Below the pieces are notes generated by a model. The model was not told where the DNA came from and did not search any database. It worked only from the letters and a program-made list of their open reading frames with translations. Below, in pieces: positions 42,663 through 52,128 of a stretch of DNA of 64,000 nt. The DNA is from Algoriphagus sediminis. GTDB taxonomy: Bacteria; Bacteroidota; Bacteroidia; Cytophagales; Cyclobacteriaceae. The stretch covers positions 248,001 through 312,000 of the forward strand of contig NZ_JAUEPH010000003.1 of assembly GCF_030403435.1 (NCBI RefSeq), given 5' to 3'. How positions within the stretch are numbered: position 1 is the first letter of the stretch; each line of letters opens with the position of its first letter. The position numbers and the translations under genes are program-made.

Positions 42663-44822
42663 TTAGAGGTTGTTTAATTGATTCGCAGTTTTGTCCTTTG
42701 ATAAGGTTAGGAATACACCCAGAAATAAGAATCTTGGAGCCACCTGACCAGAAGGAAGAGAGACGTAAACTCCATCTTCATTCGGAGTTTGGCTGAAGGA
42801 GTAGCCGAATACATTTTCCCTTCCCAGCACATTGGTACATGCTAGATGAATGATCAAATTGGGTTTTGGGAGGTAGCTCCAGGAAAGACTTAGATTTTGA
42901 AAAGACTTTGTCTTGGAGTTCATTTCTCCATTCAAATTTGGATCCGTATAAGTATAGCCGTCATTTGCAGTGAATGAGAACCCAATCTGTGAGTTCAAAT
43001 TCGTGATGAAGTGCTTGATGACAAGGGAGAAATTATGTCTTGGAGCAAATGAAGGCTGAACCTGAGTTTCAAATTGATCAAACTGTCTTTTGCTATCCAC
43101 AAAGCTGTAGGTCACCCAATAGTCAGTATTCCTAATGGTTGATTGGTCCCTGAAGAAAATATCTAATCCTTGAGCATATCCTTCTCCTTCATTTTGAAGA
43201 TTGCTCATGTCCATTTGATTCCCATCAAAGGTGACGAGATTGTTGTAACCTTTGTAGAAGGCTTCTGCTCTAAAAGTTCTTCCTTCCTTTTGGAAAAAGT
43301 AGTTTGCGATAAGATGCTTCGCCTCGGAGTTTGCCAAATTCGGATTCAAAACCCGAAAGTTTTCCACAGGCATCTGATTAAAGGTGCCTGCAGCAAGGGA
43401 GACCTTACTTGCATCTGAAATCTGAAAGGCAAAGGATACTCTGGGGTCAGCCCACAGCTGAGAAGACAGATCGCTGCTACCAGCCCGAAGACCTGTTCTG
43501 AAAACGAGTTTTGAGCTCAGATACCAATCCCATTCTGTGTATGCGAAGATTCTGTTGTCCTTAAAATTCCTTTGAAGGTTTTCGTTTGGAAGCGCCTCAC
43601 TGTAATTCTGTCTAAAAAATTCCAATCCAAGCTTCATCGAAATCCGGTCAGAAAAATCTTTGATTCCGTAGGTTTTAGCATGAAGCGTCTCTCCGGTATT
43701 TTTGATTTTTAAGCTGTCGTAAAGAATGTTATCCACATTTCTTGAGTAAGAGACTCCTCCGAACATGGTCCAGTCATTTGATAGGAAATTGCTCCAGTTA
43801 GCCTGGCCATAAGTGTAGTCATTGTTTAGTTTGATCCTCACTCCACGACCTTCTACTCCCGGAACTGGCTGCCAAAGTTCCATTCCTCCGCCCTCGGTTC
43901 TGAAAAGAGCTTTTAAATGGCCTCCCTTGCTTAACTTCTTTTGACTAGCCACCTCAAAATCCCAACCATTGGCAGGGCTTTCAAAATCAAAATTTTGATT
44001 GATGAGGCTCTGATAAGGGCCGAGATCAAAATAATTCGCGGAAGCGGTGATGCTTTGTTTCTCACTTGAAAATGTATGAGAATAGCCTCCCCCAACCGAC
44101 ATGATGCTTAGGTCACCTTGATTTCTGACTGATAGATCCTTTGTGCTTAAAGCCAAAGCCGAACTTAGTGCCTGCCCAAATTCAGCAGAGTAACCTCCTG
44201 TGCTAAAAAAAGTCCCCTTGAATAAGTTTGGGTTAAACCTTGTCCTTGTAGGAACATTTGCTACCCTTGAACCATAGGCATTTCCCACAAAAAGTCCATC
44301 GATATAAATCCCAACTTCGCTGGCATCCCCTCCTCGAACAAAAAGTCTCCCATCATTACCCACTGTGCTGGTTCCGGGTAAAGTTTGCAAAGCACCGGTG
44401 ATATCTCCCATAGCACTGGGAGTGGTAACTATATCAAGAGGGCGAAGAACCACCGCCTTGTTTTCATCGGATGCTTCAAGGGCTCCGGCGGAGATGGTGA
44501 CCGCATTCATGTCCGTGATCTCTTCCTTTAAAGTTAGGTTTCCAACTTCGATTTCTCCTCCGGTACACTCTATTACGGTTTCTACAGCTTTAAATCCCAT
44601 CATTTTGATAAGGAGAATTTGGAATCCTTCTTTGGATGTTTCGAATGAAAATTTTCCTGAAATATCAGCAGTAGTTCCATCATAGCTTCCTTTAATCATG
44701 ATGTTGGCCCCTGGTAGTTCCTTTCCCTTATGGTCAAGGATAATTCCCGAAATAGTCGTTTGAGTTAAAGCGACATGCTGGCTCATCAGAAGAAAAAAGA
44801 AAAGAATCAATCGAGTGCTCAT
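42663..44822 (-). CDS. TonB-dependent receptor
   Basis: 719 residues: signal peptide (about 1-22), carboxypeptidase-like domain (about 24-105: 'ISGIILDHKGKELPGANIMIKGSYDGTTADISGKFSFET'), plug ('VVTTPSAMGDITGALQTLPGTSTVGNDGRLFVRGGDASEVGIYIDGLFVGNAYGS', about 120-230), then a beta barrel to a C-terminal strand ('GQVAPRFLFLGVFLTLSK'). The residue pattern 'LRPLDIVTTPSAMGDITGALQTLPG' is typical of the outer-membrane receptor family of Cyclobacteriaceae. There is no SusD partner. The ATG at 44822 is used because the upstream codon at 44843 is TTG. Substrate unknown. Confidence 0.9.
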   Translation of the reverse strand: MSTRLILFFFLLMSQHVALTQTTISGIILDHKGKELPGANIMIKGSYDGTTADISGKFSFETSKEGFQILLIKMMGFKAVETVIECTGGEIEVGNLTLKEEITDMNAVTISAGALEASDENKAVVLRPLDIVTTPSAMGDITGALQTLPGTSTVGNDGRLFVRGGDASEVGIYIDGLFVGNAYGSRVANVPTRTRFNPNLFKGTFFSTGGYSAEFGQALSSALALSTKDLSVRNQGDLSIMSVGGGYSHTFSSEKQSITASANYFDLGPYQSLINQNFDFESPANGWDFEVASQKKLSKGGHLKALFRTEGGGMELWQPVPGVEGRGVRIKLNNDYTYGQANWSNFLSNDWTMFGGVSYSRNVDNILYDSLKIKNTGETLHAKTYGIKDFSDRISMKLGLEFFRQNYSEALPNENLQRNFKDNRIFAYTEWDWYLSSKLVFRTGLRAGSSDLSSQLWADPRVSFAFQISDASKVSLAAGTFNQMPVENFRVLNPNLANSEAKHLIANYFFQKEGRTFRAEAFYKGYNNLVTFDGNQMDMSNLQNEGEGYAQGLDIFFRDQSTIRNTDYWVTYSFVDSKRQFDQFETQVQPSFAPRHNFSLVIKHFITNLNSQIGFSFTANDGYTYTDPNLNGEMNSKTKSFQNLSLSWSYLPKPNLIIHLACTNVLGRENVFGYSFSQTPNEDGVYVSLPSGQVAPRFLFLGVFLTLSKDKTANQLNNL

Positions 44823-45051
44823 AGCTGATTTCGTTTGACTCAAAGGTGCTACTCACCTCACTTCAAATGAAAAAAGACTGACTGAACTGTTGATTTTCGA
44901 GACTGAATTGTCAAATTCTGATTTAGGCTTTTTTAGGATGGTCGGGGGAAGAGATTTTTAAAAGGTATTATTATAGGTTTCTACTACTTTTTTGGATAGT
45001 TTCATGACAATAATTTGGTACGTAAAAGCCCAGTTTAAATCATTATTTGAA

Positions 45052-46179
45052 ATGAAGAGAAGCCTCTATTTTGCAGTATCGATTCTGGCATTCGGCTGTG
45101 GAGAGCCAGAAGTAACCACAGAAGTCCCTCCTTTAGAAGTAAATGTGGTAGAAATTCAAAGCCAGGATGTTTCCCTCGAAAAGGATTTTGTGGCCCAGAT
45201 TTATGGAAAGGTAGATATTCCAATTAGGGCAAGAGCCGAGGGATATCTTGAAGGAATTCATTTTGAGGAAGGGAGAATGGTCAGGAAGGGAGATCTTTTA
45301 TACACTGTTGATTCGGACCCTTTTCAGGAGGGAGTGAATGTGGCTCAGAGCCAACTCGCTTCTGCAAAAGTAAACCTAACACAAGCAGAGAATGACTTAG
45401 CCAGGTATGAACCACTTGCTGCTATGAATGCCATTTCTCAAAAAGATTATGATGCGGCGGTAGCTAGGCGAGATGCTGCATTGGCCATGGTGGATGCAGC
45501 GGAGGCTCAGCTGAGTTTTGAGGGAATACAGCTTAGTTATACTCAAATTAAAGCTCCGATCACAGGATTGATCGGTAAAACTGAAGCAAAAGTTGGAGAG
45601 TTTGTGGGCAGGGATCCAAATCCAGTCATACTAAACACCGTTTCACTCATAGATTCAGTAAGAGTGGAATTTGCGCTAAGCGAGAATGACTATCTGCAGT
45701 TATTCAGGGAGTATCAATTGGAAGAAAGACGAGCGGATAAGCAAAAACCTCTTAAGTTGATCCTGTCTGATGGAGTAGAATTTGATCAGGTTGGTTACGT
45801 CGATTTCATTAATAGACAAATAGATGCTACCTCAGGGACCATTCTTATCCAATCTACCTTTGCTAATCCAAATGGTTTAATCCGTCCTGGTCAATTTGCT
45901 AGAGTGAGAGCTCCTATGAAGGAGGTGAAGGCTGGCAAATTGGTTCCTCAGCGAGCCGTCAGTGAGTTTCAGGGTCGATTCTTCGTGTTTAAAGTTGGGG
46001 AAGAAAATGAAATTGTTCAACAAAGTATTACGATCCTTGGTCCCTACAGAGATTATTTTTTGATTAGCGAAGGGCTTCAAGAAGGGGATCAAGTAGTATT
46101 GGAGGCATTGCAGAAGGTGGCCGCCGGACAAAAAATTCAGCCAGTAGTTGTCCCTTTTGAATCTAAATTCTCCGAATAG
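45052..46179 (+). CDS. RND efflux periplasmic adaptor lipoprotein
   Basis: 375 residues. Lipobox FGC near residue 16. HlyD/AcrA-type layout: beta-barrel, lipoyl ('DIPIRARAEGYLEGIHFEEGRMVRKGDLLYTVD'), alpha-hairpin ('NVAQSQLASAKVNLTQAENDLARYEPLAAMNAISQKDYDAAVARRDAALAMVDAA') and lipoyl return ('SYTQIKAPITGLIGKTEAKVGEFVG'), then the membrane-proximal domain ('GDQVVLEALQKVAAGQKIQP'). The Ala/Gln-rich hairpin docks to the outer-membrane channel. Start at the ATG at 45052; an earlier in-frame ATG would hide the lipobox. First gene of a three-gene efflux operon. Confidence 0.92.
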   Translation: MKRSLYFAVSILAFGCGEPEVTTEVPPLEVNVVEIQSQDVSLEKDFVAQIYGKVDIPIRARAEGYLEGIHFEEGRMVRKGDLLYTVDSDPFQEGVNVAQSQLASAKVNLTQAENDLARYEPLAAMNAISQKDYDAAVARRDAALAMVDAAEAQLSFEGIQLSYTQIKAPITGLIGKTEAKVGEFVGRDPNPVILNTVSLIDSVRVEFALSENDYLQLFREYQLEERRADKQKPLKLILSDGVEFDQVGYVDFINRQIDATSGTILIQSTFANPNGLIRPGQFARVRAPMKEVKAGKLVPQRAVSEFQGRFFVFKVGEENEIVQQSITILGPYRDYFLISEGLQEGDQVVLEALQKVAAGQKIQPVVVPFESKFSE

Positions 46180-46183
46180 TCCC

Positions 46184-49100
46184 ATGGCAGAAATAGACGA
46201 TTCTAAGCAAATTTTCTTCGTGAAAAGGCCTATTGTGGCCATTGTGATTGCCATTTTTATGGTGGTAGTTGGAGGTATTTCCATCCTTGGACTGGCCATT
46301 GAGCAATATCCGGCCATTACACCCCCTGTGGTACGGGTCAGCACTTCTTTTACAGGAGCTAATGCCGTAAGTGTAGAGCAGTCAGTCGCATCGCCCTTGG
46401 AGCAGGAAATTAATGGTGTGGAGAATATGTTATACATGAAGTCCACAAATGCGAACTCCGGGGCATTGTCTCTTGATGTGACATTCGATCTTGGTACCGA
46501 TCCGGATATGAATACTGTGTTTACACAGAACCGGGTGGCTTCAGCTACTCCTAAGTTACCAGAAGAGGTTAAGAGACTTGGCGTAAAAACCCAAAAGTCT
46601 ATGCCTAATATTCTGATGCTCGTTACACTGACATCACCTGATGGGACCTATGATCAGCAGTTCTTAGGAAACTATGGGATTATCAATGTGAAAGACCAGT
46701 TGGCCAGAACAAAAGGGATTGGAAGGGTGGATGTACTGGGAGCCAGTGATTACTCAATGAGAATCTGGATCAAACCAGATAGAATGGCAAAGCTGGGGAT
46801 TACAGTTACGGAGATTATCGATGCTATTCGGGAGCAGAATGTTATAGCCCCGGGAGGAAAGTTTGGTGCAGAGCCCGCCCCAGCCGGAACAGAATTTACT
46901 TACACGGTCCGACTTCCGGATCGCTTGGTTTCCGAAGAGGAGTTTGGCGATGTGGTGATTCGCTCCGATGCTGACGGAAGCCAGATTCAAATTAAGGACA
47001 TTGCACGGGTGGAATTGGGTGTGGAGTCTTATGACGCATTTACGAGACTAAATAAAAGTGAGTGTGCCATAATAGCCTTGTATCAAGCTCCAGGTTCTAA
47101 TGCTGTAGAATTGGCAGAGACAATTATCACCACAATGGATGAGCTTGCAGAAGACTTTCCAGAGGGTATAGAATACGAAGTTTCCCTTGATTCTACTGCT
47201 CCGATCAAGGCTGGAATTGCAGAGATAATAGAAACTCTTGTGATTGCTCTGATCTTGGTGGTTCTTGTGGTTTTTATTTTTATCCAGGACTGGAGAGCAA
47301 CATTAATCCCTACTCTTGCGATTCCAGTATCTCTTGTGGCAGCCTTTATGGTTTTCCCATTACTGGGATTTTCTATAAATACACTTTCGCTTCTTGGGCT
47401 TGTATTGGCAATTGGTATAGTAGTAGATGATGCAATAGTAGTGGTGGAGGCTGTCCAGGTAAATATGCAGAAAGGGATGGATCCAAAAACAGCTACATCC
47501 ACTGCAATGAGGGAAGTGTCCGCTCCTGTTATTGCCACCACTTTGGTGATGGTTGCGGTTTTTGTACCTGTTGCCGTAATGGCTGGAATCACCGGAAAAC
47601 TTTATCAGCAATTTGCCATCACCATTGCAGTATCCGTAATTTTCTCTTCCATCAATGCACTTTCTTTAAGTCCGGCCCTTTGTTCCCTTCTTTTAAAGCC
47701 AAACTCAGGTGAAGCAAAAGGCTTTTTGGGAAGATTTTTTGACAAATTCAATAAGGGCTTTGATCGTAGTACAGAAAGTTATTCAGCAACAACCAAAGTG
47801 GTAGCCGGCAAGCTTAAACGGGGCGTTTTGTATGTTGTGATTAGTTTAGTGGCTGCAGGAATCTTTGCCACTCAGGTACCCGGAGGATTTCTTCCTGAGG
47901 AAGACCAAGGTTATGTCTATGTAAATCTTCAATTGCCAAATGCCGCATCAGTTCAGCGGACAGATGAGACCATGAGGAAAATCGAGGAGATTGTATTGGC
48001 TCAGCCAGAAACTGAATATGCCACTGCGCTCTCTGGATTTAGTTTACTTGCGGGATCCTTTATTCCAAACTCTGGCTTTATGTTCATTACCATGAAGGAT
48101 TGGGATGAGCGTGATATTACTGCAAAGGAATTCATGCAACGGCTCAATAGGATTTTTGCCAAGGAGATTCAGGAAGGTCAAGCCATAAGTCTAGGTCCAC
48201 CTGCTATACCAGGACTGGGAAATGGCTCTGGCTTCAGTATTATGATCCAGGATAAAAAGGGACAAGACCCAGCTTACCTGGCCCAAAACACCTATGCATT
48301 CATAGCTGCAGCACAGCAAAGACCAGAAATCGCCTCTGCATTCACCACTTATCAGGCTGTGGTTCCTCAGCGCTATATGGAGATCAATCAGGATAAGATT
48401 CTTAAAACAGGGGTTCGATTAAGTGATGTGTATAATACATTCGCAGCTTTTCTGGGGGGAGCATACGTAAACGACTTCAACCGGTTTGGTCGATTATATA
48501 AAGCTTACATTCAGGCCGAACCGGAGTACCGCCAGAATGAATCCGGTCTGGAATTATTCTACGTCAAGAATAATAATGGAGAGTCAGTTCCCATTTCCAC
48601 TTTTGTTGATGTCAAAAAAATTGCTGGTCCTGACTATACGAACCGATTTAATCTATACCGATCAGCAGAAGTGACTGGTGCTCCTGCTTCAGGATACTCG
48701 TCGGCACAGGCATTGGACGCATTAGAAGAGGTGGCGGCAGAAGTACTTCCGGATGATATGACGTACAGTTGGAACGCTATGAGTTACCAAGAAAAAGCTG
48801 CTTCTGGTCAGGCAGGGATTGTATTTGCCTTCTCTCTCTTTTTCGTATTTCTTATTCTCGCAGCTCAGTATGAAAGTTGGTCTATGCCTTTCGCCATTTT
48901 GCTAGGAACCCCTTTCGCCTTATTTGGGGCCTTCCTCTTTTTGTGGTTAGCGAGATTAGTAGATGAGGCTTATCTGAATAATATTTTCGCACAGATTTCA
49001 CTTGTAATGCTTATAGCGATGGCCGCCAAGAATGCCATTCTGATCGTGGAATTTGCCAAAATGAAATTTGATGAAGGGCATAGCCTTTTTGATGCGGCGG

Positions 49101-49354
49101 TGGAATCTGCAAGGCTTAGGTTCAGGCCGATTTTGATGACCGTTTTCTCATTTATTCTTGGAGTGCTGCCTTTAATTCTCGCCTCAGGCTCGGGTGCAGA
49201 AGCCAGAAAAGTCATGGGTATGGCGCTCTTAGGAGGCATTGGTGTGGCCACATTGATGGGTGTGTTTCTTTACCCCATGTTGTTTATCCTGATCGGAAAA
49301 CTCGCGAAATACGAAGAAAAGAGAGATGCCCAGTTAAACGCTCAAAAGTCATGA
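46184..49354 (+). CDS. RND-family efflux permease (HAE-1/AcrB type)
   Basis: 1056 residues. Proton-driven inner-membrane pump. Start 'MAEIDDSKQIFFVKRPIVAIVIAIFMVVVGGISILGLAIEQYPAITPPVVRVSTSFTGANA' is classic AcrB. TM4 contains 'VLAIGIVVDDAIVVVEAV' with the proton-relay Asp pair, and 'LIAMAAKNAILIVEFAKM' marks TM10 with its Lys. Twelve membrane segments and two large periplasmic loops (about 40-330 and 560-870) are visible. The HAE-1 group usually exports drugs, bile acids or dyes rather than heavy metals. It is 4 nt after the adaptor gene and overlaps the channel gene by 4 nt. Confidence 0.95.
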   Translation: MAEIDDSKQIFFVKRPIVAIVIAIFMVVVGGISILGLAIEQYPAITPPVVRVSTSFTGANAVSVEQSVASPLEQEINGVENMLYMKSTNANSGALSLDVTFDLGTDPDMNTVFTQNRVASATPKLPEEVKRLGVKTQKSMPNILMLVTLTSPDGTYDQQFLGNYGIINVKDQLARTKGIGRVDVLGASDYSMRIWIKPDRMAKLGITVTEIIDAIREQNVIAPGGKFGAEPAPAGTEFTYTVRLPDRLVSEEEFGDVVIRSDADGSQIQIKDIARVELGVESYDAFTRLNKSECAIIALYQAPGSNAVELAETIITTMDELAEDFPEGIEYEVSLDSTAPIKAGIAEIIETLVIALILVVLVVFIFIQDWRATLIPTLAIPVSLVAAFMVFPLLGFSINTLSLLGLVLAIGIVVDDAIVVVEAVQVNMQKGMDPKTATSTAMREVSAPVIATTLVMVAVFVPVAVMAGITGKLYQQFAITIAVSVIFSSINALSLSPALCSLLLKPNSGEAKGFLGRFFDKFNKGFDRSTESYSATTKVVAGKLKRGVLYVVISLVAAGIFATQVPGGFLPEEDQGYVYVNLQLPNAASVQRTDETMRKIEEIVLAQPETEYATALSGFSLLAGSFIPNSGFMFITMKDWDERDITAKEFMQRLNRIFAKEIQEGQAISLGPPAIPGLGNGSGFSIMIQDKKGQDPAYLAQNTYAFIAAAQQRPEIASAFTTYQAVVPQRYMEINQDKILKTGVRLSDVYNTFAAFLGGAYVNDFNRFGRLYKAYIQAEPEYRQNESGLELFYVKNNNGESVPISTFVDVKKIAGPDYTNRFNLYRSAEVTGAPASGYSSAQALDALEEVAAEVLPDDMTYSWNAMSYQEKAASGQAGIVFAFSLFFVFLILAAQYESWSMPFAILLGTPFALFGAFLFLWLARLVDEAYLNNIFAQISLVMLIAMAAKNAILIVEFAKMKFDEGHSLFDAAVESARLRFRPILMTVFSFILGVLPLILASGSGAEARKVMGMALLGGIGVATLMGVFLYPMLFILIGKLAKYEEKRDAQLNAQKS

Positions 49355-50754
49355 GAAAGATATCCTTGCTGATTTTTGCGATAATAACATTGTACTCCTG
49401 TAAGTCGGGACAAAACTACCGAGGGGTGGAGATAGAAATCCCTGACCAATACCGGTTTACTGACTCTAGTTATGCACAGGTAATTGATACCGTCAGAGTA
49501 GATACGCTGAAAGTAGATTCACTCGTAAACATCAATTGGTTTGAGATATTTGAAGACCCTGTTTTGGATACTTTGATTGTGAAAGCTTTGGAGAACAATC
49601 AGGACCTGATGATTGCAGCAGAAAATATCCAGCAAGCCCAAAGTGCATTGGTTATTCAAAGGTCTCAAATGCTCCCAAATATTGGATACTCAGCTGGTGC
49701 ACAAAGGGGTAATACCCTTGCACAGAATTTTGGAAATACAACAAATCTGTTTACTGGATTTGGATCTGTGAACTGGGAAATAGATTTCTGGGGAAAATTC
49801 AGAAGACTTAATGAGGCTGCACAGGCAAACATTTTGGCAAGTGAGGAGGGATATAGATCTACTAAACTTAGTCTGATGAGCACGGTGGCCACCTCTTATT
49901 TCCAATTGCTGGAATATAAACTTAGGCTTCAGATTTCTCAGGAAACCTACGCACTACGGGATAGCATGGAGAGCATTATTCAGGAGCGTTTTGATAAAGG
50001 GATTATTGCAGAAATTGATTTGAATCAGGCGCAGATCCAAACAGCAATTGCTCAAGGAAGTGTTCCGGTTTGGGAGAGACTTATTTCCCAAACAGAGCAT
50101 TTACTAAGTGTATTGGTTGGAGAGCTTCCTCAATCTATCACAACCGGAACACCACTTGTGGAACAGCAGATTGACTTATCCATACCAGAAGGGTTACCTA
50201 GTCAGCTTTTGGCCAGAAGGCCGGATATCCTTTTTGCTGAGCAAGATCTGATTGCATCCAATGCTCTTGTTGGTGCAGCTAAAGCTAACAGATTGCCGAA
50301 TGTTTCCCTCACAGGTTTGTTGGGAGTAGCAGGAACTCAGTTCAGTAGTCTTGGGTCTGCAGGAGCAGCATGGAATCTCGGAGGTTCGCTTGTCGGGCCT
50401 TTGTTTAACTGGGGAGCCTTACAAAGACAAGTTGATATAGAGGAGAGTCGTACACGGCAAGCTGTTCTAAATTATGAAGCGACGGTTTTAAACGCATTCA
50501 GGGAAGTTGAAGATCTTTTAGTAAATATACAGTCCCTTCAGACTGAAATGATCGCAAGGGAGGCCCATGTCAGGGCTGCGGTTCGGGCTCAGTTTCTTTC
50601 GCAAGAAAGGTACAACCAAGGTGTAACCAGTTACCTTGAATATTTGGAATCTCAGAAGCAGGCATTCGATTCACAACTCAACCTAGCGGGGACAAAGTCT
50701 GAACTTTTGAGTAGCTATGCGAGACTTTATGCGGCATTAGGAGGAGGCTGGTAA
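49351..50754 (+). CDS. TolC/NodT-type outer-membrane efflux lipoprotein
   Basis: 467 residues. Lipobox YSC near residue 16. The OMF duplicated-helix architecture is visible: 'ALENNQDLMIAAENIQQAQSALVIQRSQMLPNIGYSAG', 'WEIDFWGKFRRLNEAAQANILASEEGYRSTKLSLMSTVATSYFQLLEYK', 'LLARRPDILFAEQDLIASNALVGAAKANRLPNVSLTG', 'QSQLNLAGTKSELLSSYARLYAALGGGW'. It provides the outer-membrane exit duct of the pump. Its start overlaps the permease stop by 4 nt. Confidence 0.94.
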   Translation: MRKISLLIFAIITLYSCKSGQNYRGVEIEIPDQYRFTDSSYAQVIDTVRVDTLKVDSLVNINWFEIFEDPVLDTLIVKALENNQDLMIAAENIQQAQSALVIQRSQMLPNIGYSAGAQRGNTLAQNFGNTTNLFTGFGSVNWEIDFWGKFRRLNEAAQANILASEEGYRSTKLSLMSTVATSYFQLLEYKLRLQISQETYALRDSMESIIQERFDKGIIAEIDLNQAQIQTAIAQGSVPVWERLISQTEHLLSVLVGELPQSITTGTPLVEQQIDLSIPEGLPSQLLARRPDILFAEQDLIASNALVGAAKANRLPNVSLTGLLGVAGTQFSSLGSAGAAWNLGGSLVGPLFNWGALQRQVDIEESRTRQAVLNYEATVLNAFREVEDLLVNIQSLQTEMIAREAHVRAAVRAQFLSQERYNQGVTSYLEYLESQKQAFDSQLNLAGTKSELLSSYARLYAALGGGW

Positions 50755-50807
50755 ATTATTTTTTTACTAGTAGCCTAAATGATAGCAAAATTTGATTCAG
50801 AGAATTC

Positions 50808-50824
50808 CAAATTCTTAGAATTTG
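50808..50824. promoter_or_regulatory. 17-bp perfect palindrome upstream of the His-rich protein gene
   Basis: CAAATTCTTAGAATTTG: eight-base arms around a central T. It sits in the 132-bp gap after the efflux operon, 63 nt before the next ATG. Its right end supplies a TTTG that could be part of a -33 element. It is a good candidate operator, perhaps for a metal-responsive regulator (inference). Confidence 0.5.
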
Positions 50825-50886
50825 ACTTTTACTTTATTGCCTACTTCGATTACTTTTATAGCGAATAGTCTTGCCCTCAATTTAAT

Positions 50887-52128
50887 ATGAAAAAATTAAC
50901 CCTCTGTCTAGTAGTCCTTATTGTGCTGAGTTCGCACGATATGTTTTTGAAATTGGATAATTTCTTCCTGCAGCCCAATTCAGATTCTGTTATCCAACTA
51001 TTAAATGGAACATTTGAGCGAAGCGAGAATGTCATCTCCCGAGATAGGATGCTCGACGTTAGTCTGGTTGGGATGGGATCTCGAACGGAAATGGATACTT
51101 CATTTTGGTATGAAAAGGACAGTAGTACTTATTTAGAGATTTCCACCGGTGATGAAGGGACCTATTTAGTTGGAGTGTCAACTGCCGCCAGAAACATTGA
51201 AATGGATGCCGAGGCTTTTAATAGTTACCTGGAGCATGATGGTGTTCTGGATATGCTTGAGTGGAGGAAAGAGAATGATGCGATGGATCAGCCTGCAGTG
51301 GAGCGATATTCAAAGCACGTTAAAACCATTTTTCAGGTAGGGGATGAATTGACTGAGGATTGGAAGACTGTTCTGGGTTATCCCATTGAGTTTGTTCCCA
51401 TGGAAAATCCTTATGATATCCACCCGGGGCATGAGATGAAGGTAAAGTTGCTTTGGAAAGGAAAGCCACTTAGTGGTCAGATAGTCTATGTTGGGAATGA
51501 CGGAGAGGCACATGATCATTCACACGACGAACCTGGAATGCATACACATGATGATGGGACCACTCATAGTCACGACACTGGACAGGAGCATTCTCATGAA
51601 GATGAAACCACTCATTCACATGATAACGAGGATTCTCATGAATCAGATGGTGAACATAGTCATGACGAAAATCATTCTCATACCCATGATTCAGCGGAGG
51701 AACATACACATGGTGATGGAACCACCCATTCTCACGAAAATGAGGATCAGCATGAATCAGGCGAAGTTCACACACATGAAGACGGAACCACTCATAGTCA
51801 TAATGAAGAAGAAACGTCCTCTGAAAGCCATTCCCATGAAGGCGTCATGCAACTGAGAACCGATTCGAATGGGGTAATTTCCATCCCCATTTCTTCCACT
51901 GGTGTTTGGTATCTCCGAACCATCTATATGGAATTAAAATCAGAAGAAGGTCTTACCCATGAATCGAACTGGGCTACCCTTACCTTTGCCGTTGGAGAAG
52001 GACATTCCCATGAACATGGAAATGATGCTCATGTGCATGAAGAAGAAGGTATTCCGTCTTATGTATTCTGGGGGGGTAGTTTAATCCTTTTGGTTATTCT
52101 ATTCTTCTGGTTTAATCGAAAAAAATGA
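50887..52128 (+). CDS. DUF4198-like periplasmic protein with large His-rich insert and C-terminal membrane anchor
   Basis: 413 residues: a signal peptide (about 1-16) so that the mature protein would begin 'HDMFLKLDNFFLQPNSD', an N-terminal signature of DUF4198 metal-uptake accessory proteins. A beta-sandwich follows (about 25-200, including 'PGHEMKVKLLWKGKPLSGQIVYVGNDGE'). A His-rich insert at residues 209-317 has 28 His, mostly in His-x-His pairs with Asp/Glu/Thr/Gly. Then a second sandwich strand set, another His cluster ('EGHSHEHGNDAHVHEEEG'), and a membrane helix near 390-408. The stop overlaps the HupE gene by 4 nt. I infer metal (Ni, Co, Zn or Cu) capture or buffering; the metal cannot be read from sequence. 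Confidence 0.8.
   Translation: MKKLTLCLVVLIVLSSHDMFLKLDNFFLQPNSDSVIQLLNGTFERSENVISRDRMLDVSLVGMGSRTEMDTSFWYEKDSSTYLEISTGDEGTYLVGVSTAARNIEMDAEAFNSYLEHDGVLDMLEWRKENDAMDQPAVERYSKHVKTIFQVGDELTEDWKTVLGYPIEFVPMENPYDIHPGHEMKVKLLWKGKPLSGQIVYVGNDGEAHDHSHDEPGMHTHDDGTTHSHDTGQEHSHEDETTHSHDNEDSHESDGEHSHDENHSHTHDSAEEHTHGDGTTHSHENEDQHESGEVHTHEDGTTHSHNEEETSSESHSHEGVMQLRTDSNGVISIPISSTGVWYLRTIYMELKSEEGLTHESNWATLTFAVGEGHSHEHGNDAHVHEEEGIPSYVFWGGSLILLVILFFWFNRKK
51511..51837 (+). repeat. Degenerate tandem repeats encoding His-Asp/Glu-rich units
   Basis: About 109 codons with imperfect repeats of units such as 'HTHEDGTTHSH' and 'EHSHEDETTHSHDN'. The nucleotide pattern is dominated by CAT/CAC, GAT and GAA codons. 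It codes for the His-rich insert of the DUF4198-like protein and could vary in length between strains. Confidence 0.75.

Noticed and set aside
47083-47592. Open frame of 169 codons on the minus strand
   Set aside because: It is antisense to the RND permease gene, which has an unbroken, clearly homologous frame; the antisense translation is Ile/Thr-rich low complexity typical of shadow frames.
51511-51837. Short tandem repeats as a possible CRISPR array
   Set aside because: The units are degenerate, lack unique equal-length spacers, and are in frame within a coding region.
51470-51856. Open frames on both strands in the His-rich tract
   Set aside because: They arise from the repetitive CAT/GAT/GAA codons of the real gene; the true frame continues on both sides with family motifs.
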